Below, piece after piece: positions 1-7,268 of a stretch of 18,051 bases of DNA. The translations under genes were made by a program, and so were the position numbers. Within the stretch, counting starts at the first letter, position 1; every line of letters starts with the position of its first letter. This DNA comes from CAIKKV01 sp044346855 (lineage in GTDB: Bacteria > Verrucomicrobiota > Kiritimatiellia > CAIKKV01): NCBI GenBank assembly GCA_044346855.1, contig JBIIYJ010000083.1, positions 1-18,051 of the forward strand. The letters run 5' to 3'. The notes under the pieces are model-generated. The model was not told the DNA's origin, ran no database searches, and worked only from the letters and a program-made list of their open reading frames with translations.

Positions 1-769
1 CCTGACCCGGCCCGCCACGGTCTCCGGTGCCTCCGTTTCGACCAAGGTGTACAACGGCGACACGGGCGCCACCATTATCGGCGGAGACTTGGTCAACGGA
101 ATCGATGGCGACGTGCTGACGCTGAACAGCGCGATCGGCGTCTTCGCCCAGGCTGCCGCCGGCCAGGATATACCGGTTACCCCCGCCTTCTCGCTGTCCG
201 GAACGGACGCCGGCAACTACTCCCTGAGCCAGCCGGCCCTGACGGGCACGATCACGCCGAAGGAACTCACGGTTACGGGCGCGACAGCCGCAAACAAGCT
301 TTATGACGGGACAACGGACGCCACGATCACCGGCGCCGTGCTGGTCGGCATCCTGGCAGGCGACGATGTCGCGCTGGACTCGCTGACCGGCGTGTTCGCG
401 TCAGCCGGACCGGGCGAAGGCATTCCGGTCACCGCCACGCTGACGCTGGCAGGGGCCGACATCGGGAATTACACCCTCCTCCAACCGGAGGGGCTGCAGG
501 CAAGCATCACCCCGGCCGCCGACCTGCTCATCACCTCGACGGGAATGGGAAGCGATCCCCTTTGCGGAAAGGTCTTCCGCCTGGGCTGGCAAGGCGCGGA
601 TAACTGCCAGTATCGGGTGGAATACACGGATACACTCATTCCCCCCGCCTGGTCCCCCCTTCCCGGATGCGCCGGCATCCCAGGATCCAACGGGGTCATC
701 AGGGCGGCGGATACGAACGGTTTGCCGGGCAGCCGATTCTACCGCATCATCCAGCTAACTAATCCATAG
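1..769 (+). CDS. C-terminal part of a secreted YDG-repeat protein (5' end outside window)
   Basis: The reading frame is open from the first bases of the window (frame starts at base 2) to TAG at 767-769, so only about 255 C-terminal residues are visible. Two tandem repeats with a period of 84 residues are seen; each starts with a YNGD or YDGT motif followed by ATI, and has an NYSL or NYTL motif near its end before TGTITP or ASITP. This is the signature of YDG/MBG-type repeats, beta-rich modules of bacterial surface and adhesin-like proteins. The last 80 residues carry the pattern YRVEYTDTL, AWSPLPG, RFYRI, a C-terminal module I associate with exported Verrucomicrobiota/Kiritimatiellota proteins. 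The role is probably surface attachment or display. No substrate can be named, and further repeats are likely upstream of the window. Confidence 0.85.
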   Translation, partial: LTRPATVSGASVSTKVYNGDTGATIIGGDLVNGIDGDVLTLNSAIGVFAQAAAGQDIPVTPAFSLSGTDAGNYSLSQPALTGTITPKELTVTGATAANKLYDGTTDATITGAVLVGILAGDDVALDSLTGVFASAGPGEGIPVTATLTLAGADIGNYTLLQPEGLQASITPAADLLITSTGMGSDPLCGKVFRLGWQGADNCQYRVEYTDTLIPPAWSPLPGCAGIPGSNGVIRAADTNGLPGSRFYRIIQLTNP

Positions 770-776
770 CCCCGCC

Positions 777-805
777 TTGTCTTTCCCGCCCGGTTCACAT
801 ATAGT
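777..805 (+). promoter_or_regulatory. Candidate sigma70 promoter for the small-protein/uxuB unit
   Basis: TTGTCT at 777-782 and TATAGT at 800-805 are separated by exactly 17 nt. They match the consensus hexamers at 4/6 and 5/6 positions. Transcription would start near 812, just ahead of the ribosome binding site at about 815 and the start at 826. Confidence 0.5.
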
Positions 806-825
806 GAGCCGAATCGGGAGCTGAC

Positions 826-1080
826 ATGCGAAGACCTCTATGCTGGACGGAAAAACTTGAAGATGGAGTCAAACGCGAAGTCCGCGTTTCATTCCATGGA
901 AAAGGATTGCGCTGGCAATGGAAGCGCTCGGATGAAGAGGCCTGGGCCTATGATCCCCCCCTGACGGATTCCGATTGGGACCAACTGGAGGCGCTTGCCA
1001 TGAACTGGTACACCCGCCACCGCCTGCCGATCGAGCATGTGGAGCGGATCCGCCGGTTGAGGCAGGAGGCCAGGCGATGA
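826..1080 (+). CDS. Small hypothetical protein (84 aa) overlapping the uxuB-like gene
   Basis: The 84-residue protein starts at ATG 826 behind a good ribosome binding site (GGGAG, about 6 nt upstream). I do not recognise the family. It is rich in Trp, Arg and charged residues, with a WQWKRSDEEAW segment, an N-terminal half that looks like beta strands and a helical C-terminal half ending RIRRLRQEARR. It has no signal peptide or membrane segment, so it is probably cytoplasmic. Its stop codon overlaps the next start in an ATGA (1077-1080), so the two genes are almost certainly translated together. That makes it part of the same expression unit as the D-mannonate oxidoreductase-like gene, but its role is unknown. 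Being a real gene is supported by the promoter, ribosome binding site and overlap together. Confidence 0.7.
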   Translation: MRRPLCWTEKLEDGVKREVRVSFHGKGLRWQWKRSDEEAWAYDPPLTDSDWDQLEALAMNWYTRHRLPIEHVERIRRLRQEARR

Positions 1081-1901
1081 TTCCGAATCCGGTCGACTTC
1101 TCGGGCCGGGTTGCGGTTGTCACCGGCGGCAGCGGAGTCCTGGGCGGCGCCATCGCCCGCGCCCTGGGCGAAGCCGGAGCCACCGTGTGGATCGTGGGCC
1201 GGAGCCGCCCCGAGGCCGCGGAAGCCGCCGCGAAGGCCATCAGGGACGCCGGAGGCAAGGCCGAGGCAGCCCAGGCCGATGTTCTTGACCGGGCGGCCCT
1301 GGAGGCCCTGGCGGCCCGGTTACTGGCCCGCCACGGCCGGCTCGATTTCCTGGTCAATGCGGCCGGCGGCGCACGCAAGGAAGCCACCACCGCCCCGGAC
1401 CGGTCGTTTTTCGATCTGCCGGAAGAGGCCGTCCGCCAGGTCTTCGACCTGAACTGGCTGGGTACATTCCTTCCCTGCCAGGTGTTCGGAAAGATCATGG
1501 CGGACCGGCAGTCGGGCGCCATCCTCAACCTCTCCTCCTACGGCGCCCTCCACCCGCTCACCCGCAGCGTCGCCTACTCGGCCGGCAAGGCGGCCGTAAC
1601 CAACTTCACCCAGTGGCTCGCCGTCCACCTCGCGCAAACCTATTCGCCGCGCCTGCGCGTCAACGCCCTGGTGCCAGGGTTTTTCCTGACCGAGCAGAAC
1701 CGCTTCCTGCTGACCGAGGAAGCCACCGGCCAACTCACGGAACGAGGCCGCAGAATCGTCTCTCATACACCAGCCGGACGATTCGGCGAACCCTCCGACC
1801 TGACCGGCCCGGCCCTCTGGCTTCTCTCGGACGCCGCCGGTTTCGTCAACGGCGCCACACTCTCCGTTGACGGCGGACTATCCGCTTTTGGTGGCATTTA
1901 G
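1077..1901 (+). CDS. uxuB: SDR-family D-mannonate oxidoreductase (fructuronate reductase), UxuB/YjmF-like
   Basis: This 274-residue protein is a classical short-chain dehydrogenase of normal length. It has a nucleotide-binding TGGSGVLGG motif near residue 18, an NAAGG segment near residue 96, a catalytic Ser in LNLSSYG and the YxxxK pair in AYSAGK. The C-terminal half, with PGFFLTEQNR, LTERG, HTPAGRFGEP and the ending VDGGLSAFGG, resembles the Bacillus YjmF/UxuB type of D-mannonate oxidoreductase as I remember it. That enzyme interconverts D-fructuronate and D-mannonate with NAD(H) in glucuronate catabolism. Known from the family: UxuA normally acts next, but no uxuA is in the window. The start at ATG 1077 overlaps the stop of the preceding small gene. 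An intrinsic terminator lies 75 nt downstream. A related SDR acting on another sugar acid remains possible. Confidence 0.8.
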   Translation: MIPNPVDFSGRVAVVTGGSGVLGGAIARALGEAGATVWIVGRSRPEAAEAAAKAIRDAGGKAEAAQADVLDRAALEALAARLLARHGRLDFLVNAAGGARKEATTAPDRSFFDLPEEAVRQVFDLNWLGTFLPCQVFGKIMADRQSGAILNLSSYGALHPLTRSVAYSAGKAAVTNFTQWLAVHLAQTYSPRLRVNALVPGFFLTEQNRFLLTEEATGQLTERGRRIVSHTPAGRFGEPSDLTGPALWLLSDAAGFVNGATLSVDGGLSAFGGI

Positions 1902-1919
1902 AAATAAAATAATCGTTTG

Positions 1920-1948
1920 TTGACAGATCTTAGGCAATTTGAGATTAT
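1920..1948 (+). promoter_or_regulatory. Near-consensus sigma70 promoter facing the terminator
   Basis: TTGACA (1920-1925) is a perfect -35 hexamer. After exactly 17 nt comes GATTAT (1943-1948), a 4/6 match to the -10 consensus. The surrounding DNA is AT-rich, in contrast to the GC-rich genes. Transcription would start near 1955 and meet the terminator at 1977-2033, so no protein would be made. Confidence 0.4.
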
Positions 1949-1976
1949 TGAATTTCGCACAATTTAATAGATTCTT

Positions 1977-2033
1977 GGCCGGCTGCCCTTACCCCGCCCA
2001 CCCACCCCCAAAGGGCAGTCGGCCTCTTTTTTT
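1977..2033 (+). terminator. Intrinsic terminator of the uxuB unit
   Basis: A 14-bp stem pairs 1977-1990 (GGCCGGCTGCCCTT) with 2011-2024 (AAGGGCAGTCGGCC), with one G-T wobble and a C-rich 20-nt loop. It is followed by a run of seven T at 2027-2033. It ends transcription coming from the left. On the other strand no U-run follows the hairpin, so it is a weaker terminator for the converging fucI gene that stops at 2036. Confidence 0.8.
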
Positions 2034-2035
2034 GC

Positions 2036-3907
2036 TCAGCTGTAGACCGGGCCCAGGAACTCGCAGGCCCTGAAGTCATCCCCGCCGAACCGATCCCACA
2101 AAGTGGGCCTGAACACGGACTTCGCGTCCACGTTATGCAGGTCAACCGGAATGCGGAGCATGGCGTTGAGGGTGATCAGGTCCGCCCCGATCCGGCCGAA
2201 CGAATTGGCGTCGTGATTCGGCCCGATGCGGGACATATACTCGAACGAGGACATCCCGTCCGGTTTCCAGTAGGATTCCGGCCAGGTCGAGTCGGTGACG
2301 CGGCTGATATGGTCGGCCACGGCGCCCGGCAACTCCACCGTCTCCCCTTCGACCACGGAACAGGTGAAGCGGTCGCCCACGCAATTGTACCGGTAGGCGG
2401 TCATCGGGATGCCGCCGGGGGTGCGGTAGTGGCTGGACAGGCCGTCGCCCGGGAAGTACTGCAGGTTGGCCGCCATGTAGGTGGTGTTCCCGATGGCCGC
2501 CTCCATCATCTTCTTCTGCAGCCTGGGGTCCGCCTTGATCGCCGCCATCACCTCCTGGATCGACTTGCCCTTGCCGCCGGGCACGAGCTTGAACAGGTCC
2601 AGCGCGTAATCCAGCGCGCCGGCGCCCGAGTTGCGCTTGTCGATGAGGCCGCCGGGGCAGATCTTGCTGACATCCTTGCCCGTGGCCTTCTTGATGCTGG
2701 CCGGGGTCCAGTTCGTCCGGATGTCGGCGAACAGCTGGGCGGAGCCCGTCAGCAGGAACGCGGCCAGCATGCCGATCGCGTTCTTGCTGTCGTTCTCGGT
2801 CGCCACCACGTACGGGCTGCGGAACCCGTCCCAGTCGAAGGAGCTGCACAGCATGGACTCGCACAGGTCGTAATTCGGATACAGGTCGGTCCACTGCCGC
2901 TGCCCCTGCGTGCCCGCCGCGATGGCGTTGGACCCCTGGGCGTATTCCACATCGGCCTTGAAGCCCTGGGCGCGGCCCACAACGGGATCGGCCAGCCGCT
3001 CATTGCCGACCATCAGGTCGCGCACGATCAGCCCCATCTTGATCGAATCGCGGAGCAGGTCGTCATTGGACAGCGGCCGCTTGCCCTTGCCGAAGGAGAA
3101 GGCGAAGCGCGCCTTCATGAACCGGAACGCCCGCTCCAGCTCCTCGTGGTCGTAGAGCCCCCGCTCCATGCGCCCGCGGACGCCCACCATGTCGTAGGAA
3201 ACGGTGCCCATGCCCATGTACTGGAGCATGAGGTTGCGGCGCACGTCGGAGCCGATGATGCCCATGGAGACGGAGCCGACGGAGAGGTAGTTCTTGCCGC
3301 GCATCTCGGCCACGGCCGCGGCGGCCCGGGCGAAGCGGAGCAGGTGCTCCTCGACGTAGGGCGACAGGGGCCCCTTCTCGTCCTCGAGATCGGGGTTGTA
3401 GATGCAGAAGATCGGCCGCTTCTTCTCGTCCATCGCGGCGGTGAAGGCCTTCAGCCACACCGCGCCCGGGCGGTCGGTCTGGTTGAGCCCGTAGGCCGCC
3501 TGCTGCCACTCGGAGGAGCCGATGCCCATCACGGCGCCCATCAGCTCGTCGCTATAGGCCCACGACCGGCTGACCCAGATGTTGGCGCTCACGCCCTCGC
3601 GGACATAGGCCGCCTGCGCCAGGGCCGCCGTGCGGGGCCCGTAGACGATCTCGGGAGCCGCCACCACGCGCACGGGCGTGCCGTCCGGCAGGCGGACCTT
3701 CTCCACGATCAGGTTGCGCACCTTCTCGACCATGCGCCAGGTCCCGGCGACGTTTTCCTCGTAAGCCCCGGTGCGGCCGTCCGCCACCGGCGTGATCGCA
3801 ATCGTCGGCACCCATCCGGGCAGCGCCCGGGGCGTCTTGGCGAATCCGCGGGCCGCGCTGCCAAGGCGACCGAAATCAATCCCTTCCGAACCCGATTTCC
3901 CGTTCAT
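2036..3907 (-). CDS. fucI: L-fucose isomerase
   Basis: This 623-residue protein aligns along its length with E. coli FucI (591 aa), plus a 30-residue N-terminal extension. It converts L-fucose to L-fuculose in the cytoplasm, the first step of fucose breakdown; the fold can also act on D-arabinose. The residues matching the known Mn2+/catalytic set are present: Glu371 in VVATEND, Asp395 in FADIRTNW and His565 in GPNHDANSFG. Other conserved blocks are GQRQWTDLYPN, SSFDWDG, DSTWPESYW and LRIPVDLHNV. The start at 3907 has a purine-rich GGGGGA 7 nt upstream. The gene lies 36 nt downstream of the HTH-EIIA gene on the same strand, so the two are probably co-transcribed and fucI may be controlled by that protein. 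No fuculokinase or fuculose-phosphate aldolase gene is nearby. Confidence 0.9.
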   Translation of the reverse strand: MNGKSGSEGIDFGRLGSAARGFAKTPRALPGWVPTIAITPVADGRTGAYEENVAGTWRMVEKVRNLIVEKVRLPDGTPVRVVAAPEIVYGPRTAALAQAAYVREGVSANIWVSRSWAYSDELMGAVMGIGSSEWQQAAYGLNQTDRPGAVWLKAFTAAMDEKKRPIFCIYNPDLEDEKGPLSPYVEEHLLRFARAAAAVAEMRGKNYLSVGSVSMGIIGSDVRRNLMLQYMGMGTVSYDMVGVRGRMERGLYDHEELERAFRFMKARFAFSFGKGKRPLSNDDLLRDSIKMGLIVRDLMVGNERLADPVVGRAQGFKADVEYAQGSNAIAAGTQGQRQWTDLYPNYDLCESMLCSSFDWDGFRSPYVVATENDSKNAIGMLAAFLLTGSAQLFADIRTNWTPASIKKATGKDVSKICPGGLIDKRNSGAGALDYALDLFKLVPGGKGKSIQEVMAAIKADPRLQKKMMEAAIGNTTYMAANLQYFPGDGLSSHYRTPGGIPMTAYRYNCVGDRFTCSVVEGETVELPGAVADHISRVTDSTWPESYWKPDGMSSFEYMSRIGPNHDANSFGRIGADLITLNAMLRIPVDLHNVDAKSVFRPTLWDRFGGDDFRACEFLGPVYS

Positions 3908-3943
3908 CCTGCATCCCCCTGCTGTCTCGTTCTTGCCGTACCG

Positions 3944-4660
3944 TTAAGTCAGTTTCAATAGATCCCGCTCCGCCTGGATGATGACCGCGGCCATCTCCTC
4001 CGCCGATCCGGCCGACCGGAGCGCCTCCAGCATGTCCGTCTTCTGGCACATGGCGCAGAGGCGCGCCAGGATATGGAGGTGGGCGCGGTCGTCGCCGCAG
4101 CCGATCAGGAAAAAGAGATCCGTCAGCCCCCCGTCCGGCGAGCCGTACGGAACCCCGGACAGGGTCCGCCCCACCGCGATGAAAGAGTCCGTGAACATGA
4201 ACGGGGTGTGCTGCCGGGGATGCAGCAGGGCCAGCCCGCCCGGCACCGCCGTGGAGCAAAGCGCCTCGCGCTCCTCCAGCAGCGTCTTCAGCTGCGCGGC
4301 GTCGCAGAGCTTCTCGGAGCGCTCCGCCACCTTGACCATGTCCCGCAGCACGGAGCCCGAGGTGCGCGACTTGAGGGCCGGCTCGACCCACGCGGCCATG
4401 ACCAGCTCCGGCATCATGACGTCCGCCCCGTCTTCCCGCCGCGCCTGGGTGGATTCCTTGTGGTACCGGTCCAGATTGTCGCCGGACAGGCGCAGGATAC
4501 GCTGGGAGGCCCAGGCGTCGATGTCGTAGCGGGTGAAGACCACCCGGCCCCCCTGGACCTGGAAGGGAATCTCCTTGTTCTTCACCAGGCGGTCAAGCGC
4601 CTCCCGCGGCACATGAAGGTAGGCGGCAACCTCATCGGAATTAAATACTTTGTATGGCAC
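3944..4660 (-). CDS. Helix-turn-helix domain fused to PTS EIIA (PtsN-like) domain
   Basis: The 238-residue protein has an N-terminal excisionase/MerR-type DNA-binding domain (about residues 1-55: NSDEVAAYLHVPREALDRL, then the wing GGRVVFTRYDIDAW). A linker follows, then a fructose/nitrogen-type PTS EIIA domain (about 84-238). The expected phospho-acceptor is His147 in GLALLHPRQH, with the family pattern DLFFLIGCGDDRAHLHILARL after it. Such a protein would sense phosphotransferase state and bind DNA, so it is a likely regulator of the following fucI gene; this is inference. I place the start at GTG 4660 because an AGGAAGG ribosome binding site lies 7 nt upstream. A longer in-frame start at 4729 would run into the tRNA-Leu gene on the opposite strand. 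No EIIB or EIIC gene is visible here. Confidence 0.8.
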   Translation of the reverse strand: MPYKVFNSDEVAAYLHVPREALDRLVKNKEIPFQVQGGRVVFTRYDIDAWASQRILRLSGDNLDRYHKESTQARREDGADVMMPELVMAAWVEPALKSRTSGSVLRDMVKVAERSEKLCDAAQLKTLLEEREALCSTAVPGGLALLHPRQHTPFMFTDSFIAVGRTLSGVPYGSPDGGLTDLFFLIGCGDDRAHLHILARLCAMCQKTDMLEALRSAGSAEEMAAVIIQAERDLLKLT

Positions 4661-4699
4661 GATTCGGTCCTTCCTGTTATTCTCAGATTTTGCACGCGC

Positions 4700-4781
4700 G
4701 GGCGAGTGGTGAAATTGGCAGACACGCAAGACTTAGGATCTTGTGCCGCAAGGTTTGCGGGTTCGAGTCCCGCCTCGCCCA
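4700..4781 (+). tRNA. tRNA-Leu (anticodon UAG)
   Basis: The acceptor arms GGGCGAG (4700-4706) and CTCGCCC (4774-4780) pair perfectly, with A4781 as discriminator. The anticodon stem CAAGA/TCTTG encloses loop CTTAGGA with anticodon UAG, which reads leucine CUA/CUN codons. A long variable arm, typical of leucine tRNAs, follows, then a T arm GCGGG-TTCGAGT-CCCGC. The 3' CCA is not encoded. The gene is divergent from the HTH-EIIA gene (39 nt away) and ends 3 nt before the stop of the convergent aminotransferase gene. A weak TGTTAT at 4675-4680 could be its -10 element. Confidence 0.95.
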
Positions 4782-4784
4782 TTC

Positions 4785-5948
4785 CTACAACGTTTTGAGA
4801 AACCGGTCCAGCCGGTCCATGCCCTCCCGGATATTGTCCATCGAACAGGCATAGGACAGGCGGATGTTCGCATCTGCCCCGAACGCCGCGCCCGGCACCA
4901 CGGCGACCTTCTCCGCTTCCAGCAGGCGGGCCGCAAAGCTCAGGGAATCCAGCCCGAAGGACCGGATGTTGGGGAACACGTAGAAGGCGCCCGACGGCTT
5001 GACGCAGGTAACCCCGGCCATCGCCGTCAGCCGGCCATGCAGGTAGTGGCGCCGCTCGTCGAAGGCCTTGACCATGCGGGCCACGCAATCCTGGGGTCCG
5101 CGCAAGGCCGCCACGGCGCCGTACATGGCGAACGTGTTGGGGGCGGACGTGCTGTGGCTCTGCAGGGCCGCGGCGGCCTGGATCACGGCCTTGGGGCCCG
5201 CCGCGTAGCCGAGCCGCCAGCCGGTCATGGCATACGGCTTGCTGAAGCCGTTGACCGTGACGGTCAGGGCATGCACCTCCGGGCCGATCGAGGCCACGCT
5301 GAAGGGGCGGACCCCGTCGTAGCACATGCGCTCGTAGATCTCGTCCGAAATGATCGTGAGCTTGTGCTTCACGGCCACCGCGGCCAGCGCGCGCAACTCG
5401 GCCTCGGTGTAGACCGCGCCGGTCGGGTTGGACGGGCTGTTCAGCACCAGCACGCGGGTCTTCCGCGTCACCGCCGCCTCGAGCTGCTCCGGCGAGACTT
5501 TCAGGCCCCGGCTCTCGTCGGCAGTCACTAAAACAGGGACACCGCCGGCCATGCGGATCATCTCGAGATAGCTGACCCAGTACGGGGTCGGCAGCAGCAC
5601 CTCGTCCCCGTCGCTCAGAAGGGTCATGAAGATGTTGTACAGCGAATGCTTGGCCCCGTTGCTGACCAGGATCTGGTCGGTCCCGTAGGCGATCCCGTTT
5701 TCCGTCTTCAGCTTGTCCGCGATGGCCGCCAGCAAATCGGGAAGGCCGGCGTTGGGCGCATACTTCGTCTTGCCGTCCTTCAGCGCCTTCAGGCACGCGT
5801 CCTTGATGTGATCCGGCGTGTCAAAGTCCGGCTCGCCGGCTCCGAACCCGCAAACCTTCTGGCCGGCCGCCTGGAGGGCCTTGGCCTTGGCATCCACCGC
5901 CAGGGTGACCGACGGGGCGATCGCTGCAACTCGAGCATTAATTTCCAT
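4785..5948 (-). CDS. Aspartate/aromatic-type aminotransferase, class I (subgroup Ib)
   Basis: This 387-residue PLP enzyme moves an amino group between aspartate (or a similar amino acid) and 2-oxoglutarate. Seen in the sequence are GAGEPDFDTP (about 36-45), SNPTG with Asn174, the SDEIYE strand with Asp202, the PLP-binding Lys237 in NGFSKPYAMTGWR and the substrate-carboxylate Arg363 in NIRLSY. All are the key residues of the Thermus/Bacillus-type aspartate aminotransferase family, and length is normal. The start at ATG 5948 overlaps the last 11 nt of the NDK gene, so translation is likely coupled. A longer reading frame to 6038 lies inside NDK and is not needed. Aromatic aminotransferase or prephenate aminotransferase activity is possible and cannot be separated by eye. 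Confidence 0.9.
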   Translation of the reverse strand: MEINARVAAIAPSVTLAVDAKAKALQAAGQKVCGFGAGEPDFDTPDHIKDACLKALKDGKTKYAPNAGLPDLLAAIADKLKTENGIAYGTDQILVSNGAKHSLYNIFMTLLSDGDEVLLPTPYWVSYLEMIRMAGGVPVLVTADESRGLKVSPEQLEAAVTRKTRVLVLNSPSNPTGAVYTEAELRALAAVAVKHKLTIISDEIYERMCYDGVRPFSVASIGPEVHALTVTVNGFSKPYAMTGWRLGYAAGPKAVIQAAAALQSHSTSAPNTFAMYGAVAALRGPQDCVARMVKAFDERRHYLHGRLTAMAGVTCVKPSGAFYVFPNIRSFGLDSLSFAARLLEAEKVAVVPGAAFGADANIRLSYACSMDNIREGMDRLDRFLKTL

Positions 5949-7104
5949 AGTACTTCTGCACCCATTCCTTGATCGTATCCTGCGCCACGTTGACAATCCC
6001 GATTTCGCGGATCGCGTTCTCCGGGGAATCGGAGGCATGCGCCGCGTTGACCATGATATCGCTCCCGTACTCGCGCCGCACGGAGCCCGGCTCGGCCTTC
6101 GCCGGGTCCGTCGACCCCAGCAGGTACCGGATCTTCTCCACCGCGCTCATGCCCTTGTAGATCAGGGCCAGGCAGCTCTGGGAGCCCGCCTTCTGCTTGT
6201 CGGCCTCGGCCACCTCGCTGGGCCTGAACCCCGTCATGAACTCCACGATCGACTCGAACTGGCGCCGCCCCATGACCGGCCCCAGGTGCTCGCCGACCAG
6301 GCTCTTCAGGTCCTCCGGCACCGGCATGCCCAGCCCCTTCTCCAGCACGTCGCCCGCCTTCCCCCCCACGATCGACTTGAACTTCTCCTGCAGCACCGGC
6401 AGCACCGGCCCGTAGAACTCCTCCGCCTGCGCCACGGTCATCGAGAACTTGCGCATGCCGATGATCCGCAGCCCGGACCGCGAGAGCAGGTCGATGATGT
6501 GGCCCGGCCGCGCCGTCGCCATCCGGAAATTCTCCGGCTTGATCATGACGAGGGTGCTCTGCACCCCCTCCGTGGCCGGCACGTCCACCGCCGTGTCGAT
6601 GATCCCGCCGTCCCGCTCGGAATACTCGGCCCACAGCCGGGTCACTTCCGCCGCCCGCTGCTCGTTGGGCGCCACAAGGACCGCCGGCTCGAAATACTTG
6701 ACCTTGCCGCTCTCGTCGAGGATGTAATCCCCGTAGGTGTCGCGGATCGTCTCCCCGCTCAGCCAGCTCGAGCGCACGTGCCCCGTCGCCTCGCGGATCT
6801 TCAGGATCGCATTCTCCCCCTCCAGCAGCAGCATGATCACCCGCCGCCGCTGGCCCGTCGCCGGATCCGGCCCGTAATTCCGCCGCACATACTGGGCCAG
6901 GATCCGCCCGATCTCCGCCTCGTTGTGCGGCGTGGCTTCAAGCGATTCCGCATAGCGGTCCACAAGCTCCTGGCTGGGACCGAACATCCGGGCCGAAGCG
7001 AGCGACAGGCCGGTGCGGCTGATCAGCCGCCCGATCACCCCGCCCGTCCGGGACTTGGCGATCGTATAAGGATTAATCAAGGCAAAACCGAGTTCGCGGG
7101 CCAT
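5938..7104 (-). CDS. ndk: Tandem nucleoside diphosphate kinase with degenerate N-terminal copy
   Basis: Two NDK-like domains are fused in one 388-residue protein; ordinary NDK is about 140 residues. The C-terminal copy (about 183-372) has TLVMIKP with Lys189, YGSDIMVNAAHASDSPENA with the phospho-acceptor His356, and a REIGIV ending, so it should transfer the gamma-phosphate between nucleoside triphosphates and diphosphates. It carries an insertion (about 240-285) between the Kpn-loop region and EFMTG. The N-terminal copy (about 5-160) keeps the fold pattern FALINPYTIAKSRTGGVIGRL, LLLEGENAILKIREATG and IRDTYGDYI. At the catalytic site it reads YFEPAVLVAPNEQRAAEV, so the His is gone. The start at ATG 7104 is chosen for AGAGGA 6 nt upstream; a 37-residue longer form has no support. 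It is co-transcribed with the aminotransferase gene. Confidence 0.85.
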   Translation of the reverse strand: MARELGFALINPYTIAKSRTGGVIGRLISRTGLSLASARMFGPSQELVDRYAESLEATPHNEAEIGRILAQYVRRNYGPDPATGQRRRVIMLLLEGENAILKIREATGHVRSSWLSGETIRDTYGDYILDESGKVKYFEPAVLVAPNEQRAAEVTRLWAEYSERDGGIIDTAVDVPATEGVQSTLVMIKPENFRMATARPGHIIDLLSRSGLRIIGMRKFSMTVAQAEEFYGPVLPVLQEKFKSIVGGKAGDVLEKGLGMPVPEDLKSLVGEHLGPVMGRRQFESIVEFMTGFRPSEVAEADKQKAGSQSCLALIYKGMSAVEKIRYLLGSTDPAKAEPGSVRREYGSDIMVNAAHASDSPENAIREIGIVNVAQDTIKEWVQKYYGN

Positions 7105-7121
7105 AAATTCCTCTGGACATT

Positions 7122-7133
7122 GCATTCGAATGC
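7122..7133. promoter_or_regulatory. 12-nt perfect palindrome in the ndk leader
   Basis: GCATTCGAATGC is a perfect palindrome 18 nt upstream of the ndk start and just downstream of the predicted ndk transcription start. It could be a dimeric repressor site. No other copy was noticed in the window, so the function is speculative. Confidence 0.25.
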
Positions 7134-7144
7134 GTTCTGGTCGG

Positions 7145-7173
7145 AAGATATCCAAAAAAAATGGAGGGGACAA
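7145..7173 (-). promoter_or_regulatory. Candidate promoter for ndk-aminotransferase
   Basis: On the minus strand, TTGTCC (7173-7168) and TATCTT (7150-7145) are separated by 17 nt that include an eight-T run. Both hexamers match consensus at 4/6 positions. Transcription would start near 7138, about 34 nt before the ndk start codon. Confidence 0.4.
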
Positions 7174-7268
7174 GCCTTTTTGGCTGATTTTGACTTGATC
7201 CCCGCTTGCCTGCATGAGAAAATACTAAAATGAGCATTTGTCCTGTTCCAGCTCAGAAAGGATCGCCC

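Noticed and set aside
2135..3961. 608-codon open frame on the plus strand
   Set aside because: It is antisense to fucI, rich in His, Arg and Val-Gly in the way GC-rich shadow frames are, and shows no family motif.
4661..4729. Longer HTH-EIIA protein starting at 4729
   Set aside because: The extension overlaps the tRNA-Leu gene on the opposite strand and lacks family sequence; GTG 4660 has a well-placed AGGAAGG.
7105..7215. 37-residue N-terminal extension of NDK
   Set aside because: No ribosome binding site at 7215, and the extension covers the predicted promoter and palindrome; ATG 7104 has AGAGGA in front.
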